From: Streptomyces wuyuanensis | GTDB lineage: Bacteria; Actinomycetota; Actinomycetes; Streptomycetales; Streptomycetaceae | DNA length: 64,000 bases | Assembly: GCF_900103455.1 (NCBI RefSeq) | Contig: NZ_FNHI01000021.1 | Span: forward strand, 57,676 to 121,675 | Direction: 5' to 3' | Shown here: positions 16,086 to 23,755 of the stretch, piece after piece | Position numbering within the stretch: position 1 is the first letter of the stretch | How the letters are laid out: each line of letters starts with the position of its first letter | The notes under the pieces: generated by a model | Told to the model about the DNA's origin: nothing | Seen by the model: only the letters and a program-made list of their open reading frames with translations | Databases searched by the model: none | Made by a program: the position numbers and the translations under genes

Positions 16086-16104
16086 GGGACGGGGTCGCCG
16101 TCCC
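16086..16104 (-). terminator. short hairpin terminator
   Basis: GGGACGG-GGTCG-CCGTCCC, perfect 7-base arms, directly after the stop of the minus-strand lipoprotein gene at 16113. Confidence 0.6.
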
Positions 16105-16112
16105 GGGAGGGC

Positions 16113-16883
16113 TCAGGAGAGCCGGGCCAGGTCGATGCTCTCGCCGGGCGCGGGAGCCTTCGCGGTCACGGGCCGGTTCCAGTCGGTGAAGGTCGTCGTG
16201 ACGGTGTTGCGGTCCGTGTTCCTCTGCACGAACCTGACCGGGCCGGACGCTCCCGGTTCGGACGTGCCGGGCCCGGACGTGCGCCCGCCGCCGGCCGTGC
16301 TGATCACCACCGACCCGGCCCTGCCGCTGACCGTCTCGGCCCGCTCGCCTTCGAGGGTGACCGGCTTGGCCCAGACGAAGGGGCCCTTGCCCACTTCCTC
16401 CGCGAGCGCCCGGTGAATGCCGTCGAGGTCGCACAGGGCGGCCATGTCGCGCAGCTGCTCGTGCTCTGTGCCGCCGCGCAGATAGCGGTTCTCGAAGGCC
16501 CGGGGCAGCTCGGCACCGTCGCCGAGCTGCGTCCTCCAGAAGCGGTCGTCCGGCTTGAGCCAGAGGGTCTTGCCGATCTTGATGATGTCGGCGGTGCCGT
16601 CCGCGGACGTGATCCGGCCCGCGCACCGGCCACGGCGGTCCATGGTGAGGTCGATGTCCGTCGCCTCGGGGCCGGTCTGTTCCATCCGCACGCGTACGGA
16701 CGACGCCTTCCGCACGCCGTCCACGGCTTCGGAGGAGATCTCGTCGGGGCGCGTGTCCCGCTGCGGCTCACCGGCGCAGGCCGACGTTCCGAGGAGGAGC
16801 ACCGAGAGGATCGCCGCGGCCGCGCCGCCGAACCTGAGTGGGTGCGTTCGTGACCTGACCCCGAGCTTCGTCTCCCCGTTCAT
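16113..16883 (-). CDS. lipoprotein, possibly LolA/LprG-like
   Basis: 256 residues from ATG 16883. Signal peptide with a Cys in LLLGTSACAGE fits a lipoprotein, although Thr rather than Leu sits at -3 of the lipobox. The mature part begins with a helix (SSEAVDGVRKASSVRVRMEQ) and runs into beta strands typical of the LolA/LppX convex sheet (DIDLTMDRRGRCAGRI, ADIIKIGKTLWLKPDDRFW). Such Streptomyces lipoproteins are common and mostly uncharacterised; lipid or envelope binding is an inference from the fold pattern. It is divergent from the FAD oxidoreductase gene and followed by a terminator hairpin. Confidence 0.8.
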   Translation of the reverse strand: MNGETKLGVRSRTHPLRFGGAAAAILSVLLLGTSACAGEPQRDTRPDEISSEAVDGVRKASSVRVRMEQTGPEATDIDLTMDRRGRCAGRITSADGTADIIKIGKTLWLKPDDRFWRTQLGDGAELPRAFENRYLRGGTEHEQLRDMAALCDLDGIHRALAEEVGKGPFVWAKPVTLEGERAETVSGRAGSVVISTAGGGRTSGPGTSEPGASGPVRFVQRNTDRNTVTTTFTDWNRPVTAKAPAPGESIDLARLS

Positions 16884-17045
16884 GTCCACCCATCCTGCTG
16901 GGACGTGCGGAGGAGCGGCAACAGGCGCCGGACGAATGACACGATGCTGCACCCCTGCTTCCGCTTGCGGACGTTGTCGCAGGCCGCGGGCGTTCTCCGT
17001 GGTGCCATCGTTCCCGTACCAACACCGAGGAGCACGGGGGAGAGT

Positions 17046-18539
17046 GTGGCGAGCGACCCGGACGTGGTGATTGTCGGGACCGGGCCCAACGGTCTGGCGG
17101 CCGGGGTGACGATGGCCCGGGCGGGGCTGCGGGTCGACCTGTACGAGCAGGCGCGGAGCATCGGCGGCGGATTGCGCGGCGAGTCCCTGTTCGACTCGGA
17201 CATCACCCACGACATCTGCGCGGCCGTGCATCCCATGGCCGTCGCCTCCCCCTTCCTGCGCGCCTTCGATCTTGCCGCGCGCGGCGTCGAGGCACTGGCG
17301 CCCGACGTCAGCTACGCCCATCCGCTGGACGGCGGAAGGGCCGCGCTGGCCCATCGCGGCCTGGAGGAGACGTGCGCCGGGCTCGGGCCCGACGGCCCGC
17401 GCTGGCGGCGGCTGATGGAGCCGCTGCTGGAGCACAGCGCCGGTGTGGTCGGCATGGTCCTGTCGCCGCAACGGGCGGTGCCCGGCGACCTCGCGGCCGC
17501 GTCCGCCTTCGCGCGGCGCGCGCTCGCGCACGGAACCCGACTGGCCGCGGCCGGCTTCCGCACCGAGGAGGCGCGCGCCCTGCTGACCGGGGTGGCGGCG
17601 CACGCGGTGGGGCCGCTGCCGAGCCTGGCGTCGGGCGCGGTGGCCCTGCTGCTCGGGCACCTGGCCCACAGTGGCGGGTGGCCCGTGCTCCGCGGCGGCA
17701 GTGCCCGCATGGCCGAGGCACTGGCCGATGACATCCGGGCACACGGCGGGGTCTTCCACACCGGTCGGCGCATCACCGACCTGCGCGAACTCGGCCGTCC
17801 CAGGGCCGTGTTGCTGGACCTGACGCCCAAGGGCCTCGCGGGTGTCGCGCCGGGGCTGCCGGCCGGGTACCGGCGCCGCCTGGCCCGCTTCCGGTACGGT
17901 CCCGGCGCCGCCAAGGCCGACTTCCTCGTCAGCGGCCCCGTCCCGTGGGCGGATCCCGCCGTCGGCAGGGCCGGTACCGTGCATCTGGGCGGCACTCAGG
18001 CGGAGATGTGGCGCCAGGAGACCCGTACCGCCCGCGGCACGGCGACGGACGAGCCGTTCGTGCTGGTCGTCGACCCGGCGGTCGCCGACCCCGGGCGGGC
18101 CGTGTCCGGCAAACGGCCGGTGTGGGCGTACGCCCATGTGCCGAACGGGGACCGCCGCGACGCCGTCGAGCTGGTCCGTGCGCGCATCGAGCGGTACGCA
18201 CCGGGCTTCTCCGACACCGTCCTCGCGCAGCGGGGCATCAGCGCTCACGAGTACGAGAACCACAACCCGAACTACGTGGGCGGCGACATCGGCGCCGGAG
18301 CGATGACCCTGGTCCAGAGCGTGCTGCGGCCCACCGCGCGCCTCGACCCTTACACCACCCCGCTGCGCGGCGTGTATCTGTGCTCGGCGTCCACTCCGCC
18401 CGGCCCCGGGGTGCACGGGATGTCCGGCCATCTGGCGGCCCGTTCGGCGCTGCGCCGGGAATTCGGCATCCGTAAGGCGCCGCCACTGGGACCGGAATCG
18501 ACCCCGCCAGCGGCACCAAAAAGACGGTCCGCCAACTGA
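17046..18539 (+). CDS. FAD-dependent oxidoreductase, phytoene-desaturase-like
   Basis: 497 residues from GTG 17046, with GGGGGAGA just upstream. The N-terminal dinucleotide-binding motif is VVIVGTGPNGLAAGVTMARAG, followed by the acidic end of beta-2 (VDLYEQARSIGGGLR); the C-terminal FAD-binding block YLCSASTPPGPGVHGMSGHLAA is typical of the CrtI/phytoene dehydrogenase superfamily. Closest in style to the NAD(P)/FAD-dependent oxidoreductases common in actinobacteria and related to human PYROXD2; the substrate is unknown. No carotenoid genes are nearby. It ends 200 bases before the peptide cassette on the same strand but is probably a separate unit. Confidence 0.85.
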   Translation: MASDPDVVIVGTGPNGLAAGVTMARAGLRVDLYEQARSIGGGLRGESLFDSDITHDICAAVHPMAVASPFLRAFDLAARGVEALAPDVSYAHPLDGGRAALAHRGLEETCAGLGPDGPRWRRLMEPLLEHSAGVVGMVLSPQRAVPGDLAAASAFARRALAHGTRLAAAGFRTEEARALLTGVAAHAVGPLPSLASGAVALLLGHLAHSGGWPVLRGGSARMAEALADDIRAHGGVFHTGRRITDLRELGRPRAVLLDLTPKGLAGVAPGLPAGYRRRLARFRYGPGAAKADFLVSGPVPWADPAVGRAGTVHLGGTQAEMWRQETRTARGTATDEPFVLVVDPAVADPGRAVSGKRPVWAYAHVPNGDRRDAVELVRARIERYAPGFSDTVLAQRGISAHEYENHNPNYVGGDIGAGAMTLVQSVLRPTARLDPYTTPLRGVYLCSASTPPGPGVHGMSGHLAARSALRREFGIRKAPPLGPESTPPAAPKRRSAN

Positions 18540-18741
18540 GCGGCGGCCGACCGCCGAGAGGTGACATGAAGTTGCCAAGTACTTCCACTTGCTGAAGCGT
18601 TCGCACCTGGAATGAGGACCGCCGCGATGGAATGATTTCTCATGTCGGTGGTTCCCGGCCGGTTCCGGAGAAACGAGCAATCGAGGATCCTGCACCTGGC
18701 GGGAATTCACCCGTTCCAAGAAAGTGAAACAGGGGAGAGAA

Positions 18742-19134
18742 ATGAAGAAGGGCATCGCGGCGGCCGCGCTCGTACTGGGCGGGGCTGCCATGGTGGTGAC
18801 CACCCAGGCCTCGGCCCAGGCCCAGCCGGCCGTGCCGTCCACCCCGGTGGTGCAGCAGGCCGCCGCCGTCAACGCCGAACCCGCCATGAAGCCGGCCGCC
18901 ATCGGCGGTCTGGTGAAGGTGGCGGGCAAGGCCGTGGGCAAGGCCGCCACCAAGGCCGGCAAGGCCGCGAAGAGCGCTGCCGAGAAGGGCTACGTCCACG
19001 CCAAGGCCGCGGGCAGCACCAAGGCCATCCGCAACTCGGTCGGCAACATGGTCCGCATCGCCAGCCTCGGCGCGTCTCCGGCCAAGACCGGCGCCGCGCA
19101 GGTCGAGTCCGTCGAATCGATCTTCGACAAGTGA
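18742..19134 (+). CDS. secreted Lys/Ala-rich cationic peptide precursor (candidate SdpC-like effector)
   Basis: 130 residues from ATG 18742, behind AGGGGAGAG. A Sec signal peptide ends at about ASAQA (residue 27). The mature chain has an acidic/Pro spacer, then a 50-residue segment (about 54-105) with Lys at 59, 63, 67, 71, 74, 77 and 82, the spacing of an amphipathic cationic helix, then a short acidic tail (VESVESIFDK). There is no Cys. The stop overlaps the DUF5819 gene (GTGA), so it heads the cassette. Architecture suggests a precursor processed after export, as for SdpC toxin, but the sequence is not one I recognise. It could equally be a cell-wall-associated or surface protein. Confidence 0.8.
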   Translation: MKKGIAAAALVLGGAAMVVTTQASAQAQPAVPSTPVVQQAAAVNAEPAMKPAAIGGLVKVAGKAVGKAATKAGKAAKSAAEKGYVHAKAAGSTKAIRNSVGNMVRIASLGASPAKTGAAQVESVESIFDK

Positions 19135-19769
19135 CGGACCACTCTGTGGCCAGGAGGGCGGCGCTGCTGGTCGGCGCTGCCCTTCTGGGCGTGTACTTCG
19201 CACTGGCCGCCTTTTCCCAGGCACCGCTCAGCCCGGCCAAGATCCGATACGGTGACAAGGCCAACACCGTACTCAGCCCCTATTTCACGCAGGACTGGTT
19301 GCTCTTCGCCCCCGAACCGCTGGCCGACGACCGCGGAATTCTCGCCCGGGCTTCCTGCCCCGACGGAACTCAAACTCCCTTCTACGACGTGACGAATCCC
19401 TATATCGAGCGCACACAGAAGGACAGGTTCTTTCCCTCGCGCATGTCCCGGCTGGTCTCCGGCGGAATGCAGTCCATGGAGAATACGGACCCGTTCCTGA
19501 ACCGGGTGCGCCAGCAGGAGGCGGAGCGCGACAAGCCCGTCCTGCCTCCCCTCCCCTTCGAGGAGCGCAGCCGGGAGAGTGCCGTGCGGTTCCTGGCCCG
19601 CTACTCCCTCACGCAGATGCCGGGCGCGTGCGACGGCAAGCCCGAGAAGGTCCAGGTGCGGTTGTACGTGCACGAGTTCCGCCCCTGGTCCAAGCGCAAC
19701 GACCCCGAGGCGAAGGAACCTGTGCACGCCGAGGACCTGAACTGGCTCAAGGTGGGTGAGCTGCGATGA
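19131..19769 (+). CDS. DUF5819-family protein (SdpA-like position and motif)
   Basis: 212 residues from GTG 19131, overlapping the peptide stop by four bases. One N-terminal membrane segment (about 8-28) is followed by an extracytoplasmic domain with YFTQDWLLFAPEP (51-63). A W-x-x-F-x-P motif in this place is shared with SdpA of the Bacillus SDP toxin system and with other partners of HTTM proteins. The rest (SCPDGTQTPFYDVTNPY, PFEERSRESAVRFLARYS, VQVRLYVHEFRPWSK) is the DUF5819 core. In Bacillus, SdpA and SdpB are both needed to mature the SDP peptide; a similar job on the upstream peptide is an inference. The stop overlaps the next ATG by four bases. Confidence 0.82.
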   Translation: MTDHSVARRAALLVGAALLGVYFALAAFSQAPLSPAKIRYGDKANTVLSPYFTQDWLLFAPEPLADDRGILARASCPDGTQTPFYDVTNPYIERTQKDRFFPSRMSRLVSGGMQSMENTDPFLNRVRQQEAERDKPVLPPLPFEERSRESAVRFLARYSLTQMPGACDGKPEKVQVRLYVHEFRPWSKRNDPEAKEPVHAEDLNWLKVGELR

Positions 19770-20872
19770 AGGGGATGAAGGGCCGGTTCGCCGGCTTCAC
19801 CGCGCTGCTGGACCGCCTGAGCGGCTCCCCCGCCGCCGTGGCGGGGGTGTCCGGGACACGGGCCCTGATCGGGTTCATCGGCTTCATGTTCTACGCCAGC
19901 AACTACGGTGAGCGGGACTACCTGTTCGGCCCGCACGGCGTGTACCTGTGGCAGGACTTCATCGACGGCGTACAGGAGAACGGCACGTTCAGCCTGTACG
20001 CGCTCAGCACGTCGGGGGCGTGGTTCGAACTCGTCTTCCACCTGGGCATGATCGCCGCATTGGCGGTCACCTTCGGGGTCGGCGGCCGGCTCGTCCTCGC
20101 CGTGCACTGGGTCTTCCTGTGGTCGGTGTACCAGCGCATACCGCTGATCCTCGACGGCGGCGACAACCTCGCCTACATCGTGCTGCCCATGCTGCTGCTG
20201 ACCAACTGCTACGACCGGTTCTCCTTCTCCACCGGTCTGGTGCGGCGCTGGGCCGACCGCGTGCCGGGCGTGGTGCGCGCGATGTCACCCGCGCTGCACA
20301 ACCTGGGCGTCGCCGCCGTCGCGGGCCAGATCTGCCTGGTCTACGTCGTCAGCGGCCTCTACAAGGTCCAGGGCAGGATGTGGCAGGACGGCACGGCCCT
20401 CTTCTACGTGCTGCGCATCCCCGAGTTCGAGTGGCCGGGGGTCTCCCGGCTGCTCTACGAGAACGACATGCTGGTCATGGCGGGCACCTACGGTGCCACC
20501 CTCTTCATGGTCTACTTCCCGCTCGGCGTCCTGGTGCCCAGCCTGCGGCCGTGGGCCGCGCTGGGTTCCATCGGTCTGCACCTGTCCATCGCGCTGCTGA
20601 TGGGGCTGACCAGTTTCGCGCTGACCATGGTGGCGTGCGACCTGATCTTCCTCAGCAAGGGAGTCGAGGCGGGTCTGCGGCGCGCCCGGGCAACCGGCCG
20701 GCGCCTGGGCGGCGTCCTACGGGACCGGAAGATGTGGCCGGAAAGGGACGCCCCACCCGTCGCGGCCGAACACACGGGCAACACTGGGGTCTTGACGCGT
20801 ACCGCCGAGAAGATGGGTTCGATCAGTGGCAGCACAGAGCAGGCCGACCACAACGCCGCACGGACAGCCTGA
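19766..20872 (+). CDS. HTTM-domain membrane protein (SdpB / gamma-carboxylase-like)
   Basis: 368 residues from ATG 19766 (ATGA overlap with the DUF5819 gene). About eight hydrophobic segments; the HTTM core is seen in RALIGFIGFMFYASNYGE, LFHLGMIAALAVTFG-type helices, VFLWSVYQRIPLILDGGDN and the conserved VVSGLYKVQGRMWQDGTALFYVL. The HTTM fold is shared by vitamin-K-dependent gamma-glutamyl carboxylase and by SdpB, the membrane enzyme required for SDP toxin production. No soluble carboxylase-type C-terminal domain is present, so the SdpB comparison is closer. The C-terminal 70 residues are cytoplasmic and disordered. Confidence 0.88.
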   Translation: MKGMKGRFAGFTALLDRLSGSPAAVAGVSGTRALIGFIGFMFYASNYGERDYLFGPHGVYLWQDFIDGVQENGTFSLYALSTSGAWFELVFHLGMIAALAVTFGVGGRLVLAVHWVFLWSVYQRIPLILDGGDNLAYIVLPMLLLTNCYDRFSFSTGLVRRWADRVPGVVRAMSPALHNLGVAAVAGQICLVYVVSGLYKVQGRMWQDGTALFYVLRIPEFEWPGVSRLLYENDMLVMAGTYGATLFMVYFPLGVLVPSLRPWAALGSIGLHLSIALLMGLTSFALTMVACDLIFLSKGVEAGLRRARATGRRLGGVLRDRKMWPERDAPPVAAEHTGNTGVLTRTAEKMGSISGSTEQADHNAARTA

Positions 20873-20894
20873 CGAGTCACCGGACGAGGGCAGG

Positions 20895-21398
20895 ATGGTC
20901 GGGCTCTTCTGGATGGACCGGGACGGGTGCTGGCTCGGCGCCCCGGCCGGTGCGGAGGGAACCGGCGTACGCCTGACGGACGAAGGACTGACGCCCGTCG
21001 GCGCACCGGCGTCCGGCACGCTGGGCTGGGCCGGGATCGAACGCGTCAGCGTGCCGGACGCGCCCGCCCGCTCGGGACTCCGGCGGGGCCTGCGCACCGC
21101 GATCGACGTGGCGACGAGCATGGCGGGCTTCGGCGGCCCGGACAGCGGGCACCAGATGACGGTGTGCGTGACCCACGCCGACGGGCAGAGCGACTACGCC
21201 GTTCTCTCGGCCGCCGCACCGGCCTACACCGAGCGGGAGGTCGAGCTCTCCCACCGGGTTCTGGCCCGGTTCGTCGCCGGCGAGCTGCGACCGTCGGTGC
21301 TCATGGACTGGTGGCGGTCCGCCGGTTCCCGCTCCGGCCCGAAGCCGCAGGAGCGGGAGGCCGTCCTGGAGCGGCTGCTGACCCCGGCGGGACCGTGA
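20895..21398 (+). CDS. hypothetical protein in the HTTM cassette
   Basis: 167 residues from ATG 20895, 22 bases after the HTTM stop, with GAGGG just upstream; GTG 20826 inside the HTTM gene is a less likely start. No signal peptide or membrane segment. The N-terminal half looks like a beta-rich PH-like or gelsolin-like sheet (GLFWMDRDGCWLGAPAG, GLTPVGAPASGTLGWAGIERVSVPD), the C-terminal half is helical (EREVELSHRVLARFVAGELRP). The stop overlaps the GTG of the serine hydrolase (GTGA), so it is a coupled member of the operon. Function is unknown; immunity or regulation would be guesses. Confidence 0.75.
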   Translation: MVGLFWMDRDGCWLGAPAGAEGTGVRLTDEGLTPVGAPASGTLGWAGIERVSVPDAPARSGLRRGLRTAIDVATSMAGFGGPDSGHQMTVCVTHADGQSDYAVLSAAAPAYTEREVELSHRVLARFVAGELRPSVLMDWWRSAGSRSGPKPQEREAVLERLLTPAGP

Positions 21399-22282
21399 GT
21401 CCGCTGCTGCCCCGGCGCGCCGTGCCCGAATGCGTGCTGCGCCCGGGGCGTGAGCCCGGCACGTCGCACGGCCACGCCGCGGACGTGTTCGTCGAGATCG
21501 GCTCGCTCACGAAGGTGCTCACCGGAACGGCCCTGATGCGCCTGGCCGCGGCCGGGCTCCTGGACGTGGACGACCCGGTGGAGCGGTGGCTGCCGGCGGC
21601 GCCGGCGTCCGGCATCACCCTGCGGCACCTGATGGAACACACCTCCGGACTGCCCCGCACGCCCCCGGGGGTGAAGGGCCTCAGCCGCGACCCGTACGCC
21701 GCGTTCACCCCGCAGGCGCTCGGCGACACGCTGCCCCGGCTCGACCGCCTCGCGACGAGCCCCGCCGGCCGGCGGCAGGAGTACTCGAACTTCGGGTACG
21801 CCGTCCTGGGAGCGGCTCTCGCATCCGCCGCGCAGCGGCCGTACCCGGAACTGCTGCGGCAGCACGTCCTGGAGCCGCTGGGCGTCGCCGACGAGGTGGC
21901 CGTCGCCCCGCCGGCCGACCGCGCCCTGCGGGCGAAGGGCCGCTTCGGCGGCCACCGGGCCGGCTGGACGATGAGCGGGGCCATCCTGCCGGCCGGTGGT
22001 CTGTGGGCCACCCCCCGCGCCCTGGCCGCCGTGGTGAGCGGTCTGCTGGTGGAGCAGAGGCTCGGGGGTCCCTCCCCCGCGTGGCAGACGGCGGGCCGGC
22101 TGCTGTGGCACAACGGAGCCACGCGGGACGCTTCCGTCTTCGCCGGGGCGTTCACCGACACCGGGGACTGGGTGCTCGTGCACCGCCTCGGCGGCTCACC
22201 GGACGACACCGACCGGCTCGGCCTCGAACTCCTCGCCGAGGAACGGCCAAAGGAGCCGGCGACGGAGCGGAGCACGCAGTAG
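21395..22282 (+). CDS. serine hydrolase, class C beta-lactamase/DD-peptidase family, no signal peptide
   Basis: 295 residues from GTG 21395, overlapping the upstream stop. Catalytic motifs of the beta-lactamase/penicillin-binding fold are complete: S37-L-T-K40, Y130-S-N and H239-N-G. The usual motif LRHLMEHTSGLP follows the first. Relatives are normally exported, yet here the SxxK motif is only 37 residues from the start and there is no signal peptide, lipobox or upstream in-frame extension with a ribosome site. A cytoplasmic esterase or peptidase role within the peptide cassette is therefore possible. It is the last gene of the cassette, and a 66-base inverted-repeat element begins right after its stop. 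Confidence 0.87.
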   Translation: MSPLLPRRAVPECVLRPGREPGTSHGHAADVFVEIGSLTKVLTGTALMRLAAAGLLDVDDPVERWLPAAPASGITLRHLMEHTSGLPRTPPGVKGLSRDPYAAFTPQALGDTLPRLDRLATSPAGRRQEYSNFGYAVLGAALASAAQRPYPELLRQHVLEPLGVADEVAVAPPADRALRAKGRFGGHRAGWTMSGAILPAGGLWATPRALAAVVSGLLVEQRLGGPSPAWQTAGRLLWHNGATRDASVFAGAFTDTGDWVLVHRLGGSPDDTDRLGLELLAEERPKEPATERSTQ

Positions 22283-22348
22283 AGCGTGTTGCGAAAGTCC
22301 CTCCTGGCCCGCCCTGCGGGTGGACGTGAGCCACTTTCACAACACGCT
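22283..22348. repeat. 66-base element with 16-base inverted ends
   Basis: AGCGTGTTGCGAAAGT (22283-22298) and ACTTTCACAACACGCT (22333-22348) pair with one mismatch around a 34-base loop. It begins immediately after the serine hydrolase stop. It could be a terminator, but the modest GC of the arms and the length suggest a miniature inverted-repeat element; no target-site duplication is obvious. Confidence 0.6.
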
Positions 22349-22439
22349 GTGGCAGGACCCGGCTTCCCCGGAGCCCTGGCGGCCCCGGGATGCCCGGCCG
22401 GCCCCGGAGCGAACAGCTGTGCTCCGGGGCCGGTCCGCA

Positions 22440-23414
22440 TCAGATCCAGCCGCGCTCGCGCGCGATCAGGGCCGCCTGTGCCCGGTTGCCCGCGTCGAGG
22501 ACCGCCAGCAGATCCGCGATGCGCCGACGGTACGTCCGCACCGAGACGCCCATGGCCCGTGCTCCGATCTCGTCCTTGCTGACCTGGCACATCAGCGTGA
22601 GGATCTGCCGCTCGCCGTCCGTGGGAGCCGAGGGCGCGACCGGGTGTTCGAGGTCGGCGGGCTTCCGGGCGCCGTCCCAGATCCTGTCGAACAGGGCGCA
22701 GACACTCTTGACCACACCGCCTTCCTGGACCACCAGGACGTCGTGCGAGGCCTCCCCGGCGTCCTCGGGCACCATCGCGATCCGTCCGTCGTACACGAGC
22801 ATGTGCTCGTCGAGCCGGTCCACCACCCCGACCACCGCCCCGTGCTGGGCGAGGCTCCTGATCCGGGACAACGCCGGCCCTTGGCGCAACGCCTCGCTCG
22901 CCACGACGACGCGCACGCGCACCCCGCGCCGCAGGGCGCGCAGGAGCGCCGGATGCCCCTGGTCGGCGTACGGCTGGACGGACAGGATCTCCCTGCGGGC
23001 GAGCAGGGTCAGACGGTCGACCCGCTCGCGCACGGCCACGGGGTCCCGCAGCCGCTCGATGCCGTGCGCCGGGAAGGCGCCCGGCCCCTGCGCGGCCCGC
23101 AGTTCCCCCACCAGCCGGCGTGACTGGGTGATGCCCCGCAGTTCCTGGTGCAGTTGCTGGAGGCGCAGATCGGTGAGCCGGTCGATGGCGGCCTCCGGCG
23201 CGATCGCGAAGACCTCCTCCCCTTCGGCCACCTCCAGCAGGCCCAAGTGGCACAGCCGCTCCACCGCTTCGTGAACCGCCGAGCGGGACATGCCCCCGAT
23301 CTCCGCCCGGGCCGCTGCCTCGCCGGGGTGATGCAGGAAGTACTGATAGAGGTCACCTTCTTGCGCCGAGAGCCCAAGAATTGACATATCGACTTTGTAC
23401 AAGGATTCCCCCAT
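22440..23414 (-). CDS. TrmB-like / LuxR-type transcriptional regulator
   Basis: 324 residues from ATG 23414; an internal ATG at 23387 is possible, and neither has a good ribosome site, so a leaderless message is conceivable. An N-terminal winged helix (about 10-75: LGLSAQEGDLYQYFLHHPGEAA...SRSAVHEAVERLCHLGLLE) resembles TrmB/MarR, the middle (about 120-235) resembles the phospholipase-D-like sensor region of TrmB proteins, and the C-terminal 60 residues are a LuxR-type HTH (QILTLMCQVSKDEIGARAMGVSVRTYRRRI). Such Streptomyces regulators often flank peptide or natural-product genes. It converges on the peptide/HTTM cassette and may control it; that is inference from position. Confidence 0.82.
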   Translation of the reverse strand: MGESLYKVDMSILGLSAQEGDLYQYFLHHPGEAAARAEIGGMSRSAVHEAVERLCHLGLLEVAEGEEVFAIAPEAAIDRLTDLRLQQLHQELRGITQSRRLVGELRAAQGPGAFPAHGIERLRDPVAVRERVDRLTLLARREILSVQPYADQGHPALLRALRRGVRVRVVVASEALRQGPALSRIRSLAQHGAVVGVVDRLDEHMLVYDGRIAMVPEDAGEASHDVLVVQEGGVVKSVCALFDRIWDGARKPADLEHPVAPSAPTDGERQILTLMCQVSKDEIGARAMGVSVRTYRRRIADLLAVLDAGNRAQAALIARERGWI

Positions 23415-23755
23415 GTTGAAAAACTTCAGTCGAGGAGCGCTCGCGCCCGACCCGCGGTGGTCAACCCGCGCAAGATGTGTCGGTGCCGCGCAGCGCCCAC
23501 CGAAGAATCTACCGATGGTTCCGCTTCTGTCAGCACGCGGTGATGATGATCACTGGCCTCTTCGCCCGTTGCACACCGCGGCGCCACGAACACCCTGCGA
23601 TCTTTTCGCAACCCCCTCAACTCACGCCGCCGGGACACGACTTGGACGAGGGTGAGACAGCGGTACGAAGACCGCGCTCGTGGGCGCCGCCACGGACCTC
23701 GTGCGCGGCGTTCCGGGTGGAACCCGTCCGGCCCGGCACGCCGGTGCCCGCCTCC
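23415..23755. other. intergenic region, no gene recognised
   Basis: 340 bases between the start of the TrmB/LuxR-type regulator and the end of the thiolase gene. GC content is lower here than in the flanks, consistent with promoter DNA for the regulator. An 86-codon open frame (23395-23655, plus strand) overlaps the regulator start and shows no coding pattern. No palindrome of the two operator classes is present. Confidence 0.55.

Noticed and set aside
16113..18962. 949-codon minus-strand frame suggesting a giant protein
   Set aside because: Only the last 256 codons (from ATG 16883) show coding character with signal peptide; the rest is antisense to the FAD oxidoreductase gene.
18742..20872. 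Lanthipeptide or other ribosomal peptide cluster
   Set aside because: No LanM/LanC, YcaO, radical-SAM or dedicated ABC transporter; the precursor has a Sec signal and no Cys. The Sdp-like comparison fits better.
19766..20872. Vitamin-K-dependent gamma-glutamyl carboxylase
   Set aside because: The HTTM membrane core is shared, but the lumenal carboxylase domain and propeptide-binding regions are absent, so a true carboxylase is unlikely.
23395..23655. 86-codon frame on the plus strand as a small gene
   Set aside because: It overlaps the start of the regulator on the other strand, lacks a ribosome site and has no coding bias.
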